From Legionella_A sp049239925 (lineage in GTDB: Bacteria > Pseudomonadota > Gammaproteobacteria > Legionellales > Legionellaceae): 14,640 bases of DNA. This document shows, piece by piece, positions 13,627 through 14,640 of the stretch. Position 1 is the first letter of the stretch; each line of letters opens with the position of its first letter. The position numbers and the translations under genes are program-made. The DNA lies in contig JBMLTO010000019.1 of the NCBI GenBank assembly GCA_049239925.1, positions 1 through 14,640 of the forward strand. Direction: 5' to 3'. A model generated the notes under the pieces. The model had not been told where the DNA came from, did not search any database, and saw only the letters and a program-made list of their open reading frames with translations.

Positions 13627-14382
13627 TTATTTTTTAATGCTCTCGTCTTTTTCAGCTGTAATTTCGACAAATTCTGCATCCGATAAAAGACCACCTACGG
13701 TGTTTCCTCGTTGCACATCAAGAATGGCATCAGCAACTGCACGCACATAGATATCGACAGCTCGCATAGAGTCATCATTCCCAGGGATAATATAGTCAAT
13801 GTTATCAGGGTTATTATTAGTATCAACTACGCCAATAACAGGAATTTTTAATCGACGTGCTTCTTCAACCGCAATATGCTCAAAACCAACATCGACGATG
13901 AACAGTGCATCCGGTAAACCACCCATGTCTTGAATACCACCAAGGCTTTTTTCAAGTTTTTCTAACTCACGCGTTAGCATTAAAGCTTCTTTTTTAATCA
14001 TATGATTAAATGAGCCATCATCTTGAAGTTTTTTCAACTCTTTTAAGCGAAAAATAGATTGCCTAACAGTTTTGTAGTTGGTTAACATCCCACCTAACCA
14101 ACGGTGGTCAACATAAGGCATACCACAACGCTTAGCGTGTTGGCGAATACTCTCTTGCGCAGCTCTTTTAGTACCAACAAACATGATCTTTGCCTTGTTG
14201 GAAGCAAGACGACCCACATAATTTAATGCATCATTCATCATGGGGATGGTTTTTTCTAAATCTATAATGTGAATTTTATTTCTTGAACCAAAAATGTACT
14301 CAGCCATTTTAGGATTCCAGAAACGCGTTCTATGACCAAAATGGGCACCAGCTTCTAAAAGTTCTTTCATACTAACATTCAT
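13627..14382 (-). CDS. rpsB: 30S ribosomal protein S2
   Basis: Small-subunit protein that binds late at the head-body junction and helps recruit S1. The product has 251 residues (E. coli 241). It begins MNVSMKELLEAGAHFGHRTRFWNPKM with the family's AGVHFGH-like signature, followed by FGSRNKIHIIDLEKT, FVGTKRAAQ, YVDHRWLGGMLTN and, near 180, IPVIGVVDTNNNPDNIDYIIPGNDDSMRA. GGAG lies six bases before the chosen ATG; the Met at position 5 is a weaker alternative. It leads the rpsB-tsf-pyrH-frr cluster, and in E. coli S2 represses its own operon through the leader, which may apply here. Confidence 0.98.
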   Translation of the reverse strand: MNVSMKELLEAGAHFGHRTRFWNPKMAEYIFGSRNKIHIIDLEKTIPMMNDALNYVGRLASNKAKIMFVGTKRAAQESIRQHAKRCGMPYVDHRWLGGMLTNYKTVRQSIFRLKELKKLQDDGSFNHMIKKEALMLTRELEKLEKSLGGIQDMGGLPDALFIVDVGFEHIAVEEARRLKIPVIGVVDTNNNPDNIDYIIPGNDDSMRAVDIYVRAVADAILDVQRGNTVGGLLSDAEFVEITAEKDESIKK

Positions 14383-14475
14383 TATTTTCTCCAGGGGTTA
14401 CGCCTCCATGTTTCCCATACAACACCCATAATGGGACCCAGTTATATGTGTCGAAACATGTGTGTAGTTAAAAAC
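14383..14475 (-). promoter_or_regulatory. rpsB mRNA leader, possible S2 autoregulatory element
   Basis: The leader of about 90 bases contains a small hairpin CCCAU-UAUGGG, the segment GGGAAACATGGAGGCGTAACCC and then the ribosome site GGAG. GGGT at 14436-14439 can pair with AACCCC at 14394-14399, closing the whole segment next to the ribosome site. Such pairing is suitable for regulation by S2, known from E. coli rpsB leaders. The assignment rests on position and pairing, not on a covariance match. Confidence 0.4.
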
Positions 14476-14481
14476 GCATCA

Positions 14482-14510
14482 TTTATACCATAATCGTTGC
14501 TCTGCAGCAA
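14482..14510 (-). promoter_or_regulatory. rpsB promoter, proximal candidate
   Basis: On the minus strand TTGCTG (14505-14510) is followed after 17 bases by TATAAA (14482-14487), which is preceded by TGG, giving an extended -10 element. It would start a transcript of about 95 bases before the rpsB ATG. Confidence 0.55.
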
Positions 14511-14522
14511 TCGAATACTGTC

Positions 14523-14531
14523 ATTATAACA
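14523..14531 (-). promoter_or_regulatory. rpsB promoter, distal candidate (extended -10)
   Basis: The minus strand reads TGTTATAAT, a perfect TATAAT with the TGn extension. No good -35 is seen. The TG of the extension is the last part of repeat R1 (14530-14614), while the hexamer itself is just outside it. Confidence 0.55.
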
Positions 14532-14614
14532 GGGGTGTCGCATTAAAATTTAATCAATCTGTTGTAGGTTGGGCCTTGACCCAATAATAACGTATTGAAA
14601 TCCAAGGTTACAGC
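14530..14614 (-). repeat. Dispersed repeat R1, right copy
   Basis: An 85-bp copy of R1, inverted relative to 103-187, six mismatches and no gaps. Its core TTGGGCCTTGACCCAA is a better palindrome than that of the left copy. It lies immediately upstream of rpsB. map, which often precedes or diverges from rpsB, is not seen in the remaining 26 bases, which hold nothing recognisable. Confidence 0.85.
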
Positions 14615-14640
14615 TAAAAATCCTTGCCAAAATACAGTCA

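Noticed and set aside
1..14640. tRNA or rRNA genes, prophage genes, defence or toxin-antitoxin system
   Set aside because: No cloverleaf or rRNA sequence was recognised by eye, and all sizeable genes belong to housekeeping or transport families.

Overview
This is a chromosomal housekeeping segment of an AT-rich (about 40 % G+C by eye) gammaproteobacterium. The gene orders gyrA-serC-aroA-cmk-rpsA-lapA and rpsB-tsf-pyrH-frr, a class II-type EPSP synthase and several dispersed repeats and insertion-sequence remnants point to the Legionellales, perhaps close to Coxiellaceae. The genus cannot be fixed from the sequence alone. All eleven convincing genes lie on the minus strand, so transcription runs from high to low coordinates.

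Layout in transcription order. (1) 14383-14640: an 85-bp copy of repeat R1 and the promoter and leader of rpsB. (2) 11271-14382: rpsB, a terminator-like attenuator, tsf, pyrH and frr, the core translation cluster; pyrH and frr are almost contiguous with the gene before them. (3) 10254-11270: about 1 kb without intact genes, holding a short terminal-inverted-repeat element, a copy of repeat R2, a decayed IS5-type transposase fragment, a copy of repeat R3 and the permease promoter. (4) 8733-10253: an APC-superfamily amino-acid permease. (5) 1219-8614: gyrA, serC, aroA, cmk and rpsA, tightly packed with overlaps between the first four, closed by a strong terminator. (6) 717-1001: lapA, a small membrane protein. 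(7) 1-716: no intact gene; further copies of R1, R2 and R3, the last carrying a 17-bp unit repeated five times in tandem.

The genes cover ribosome function (S1, S2, EF-Ts, RRF), nucleotide supply (CMP and UMP kinases), DNA supercoiling (GyrA), serine/PLP and aromatic amino-acid synthesis (SerC, AroA), nutrient uptake and envelope assembly. None looks foreign. The expected partners ihfB and lapB (around lapA) and uppS (after frr) are missing at the places where repeats or IS debris occur, so the two conserved clusters were probably brought together, or cut short, by repeat-linked rearrangement.

I did not find a new defence, mobile or biosynthetic system. The points most worth a second look are: the R2 repeat, whose two copies share an open 28-codon frame with mostly synonymous differences; the rpsB promoter abutting repeat R1; the 17-bp tandem expansion inside R3; the displaced perfect Shine-Dalgarno upstream of rpsA; the terminator with a competing partner between rpsB and tsf; and the class II (predicted glyphosate-insensitive) AroA.
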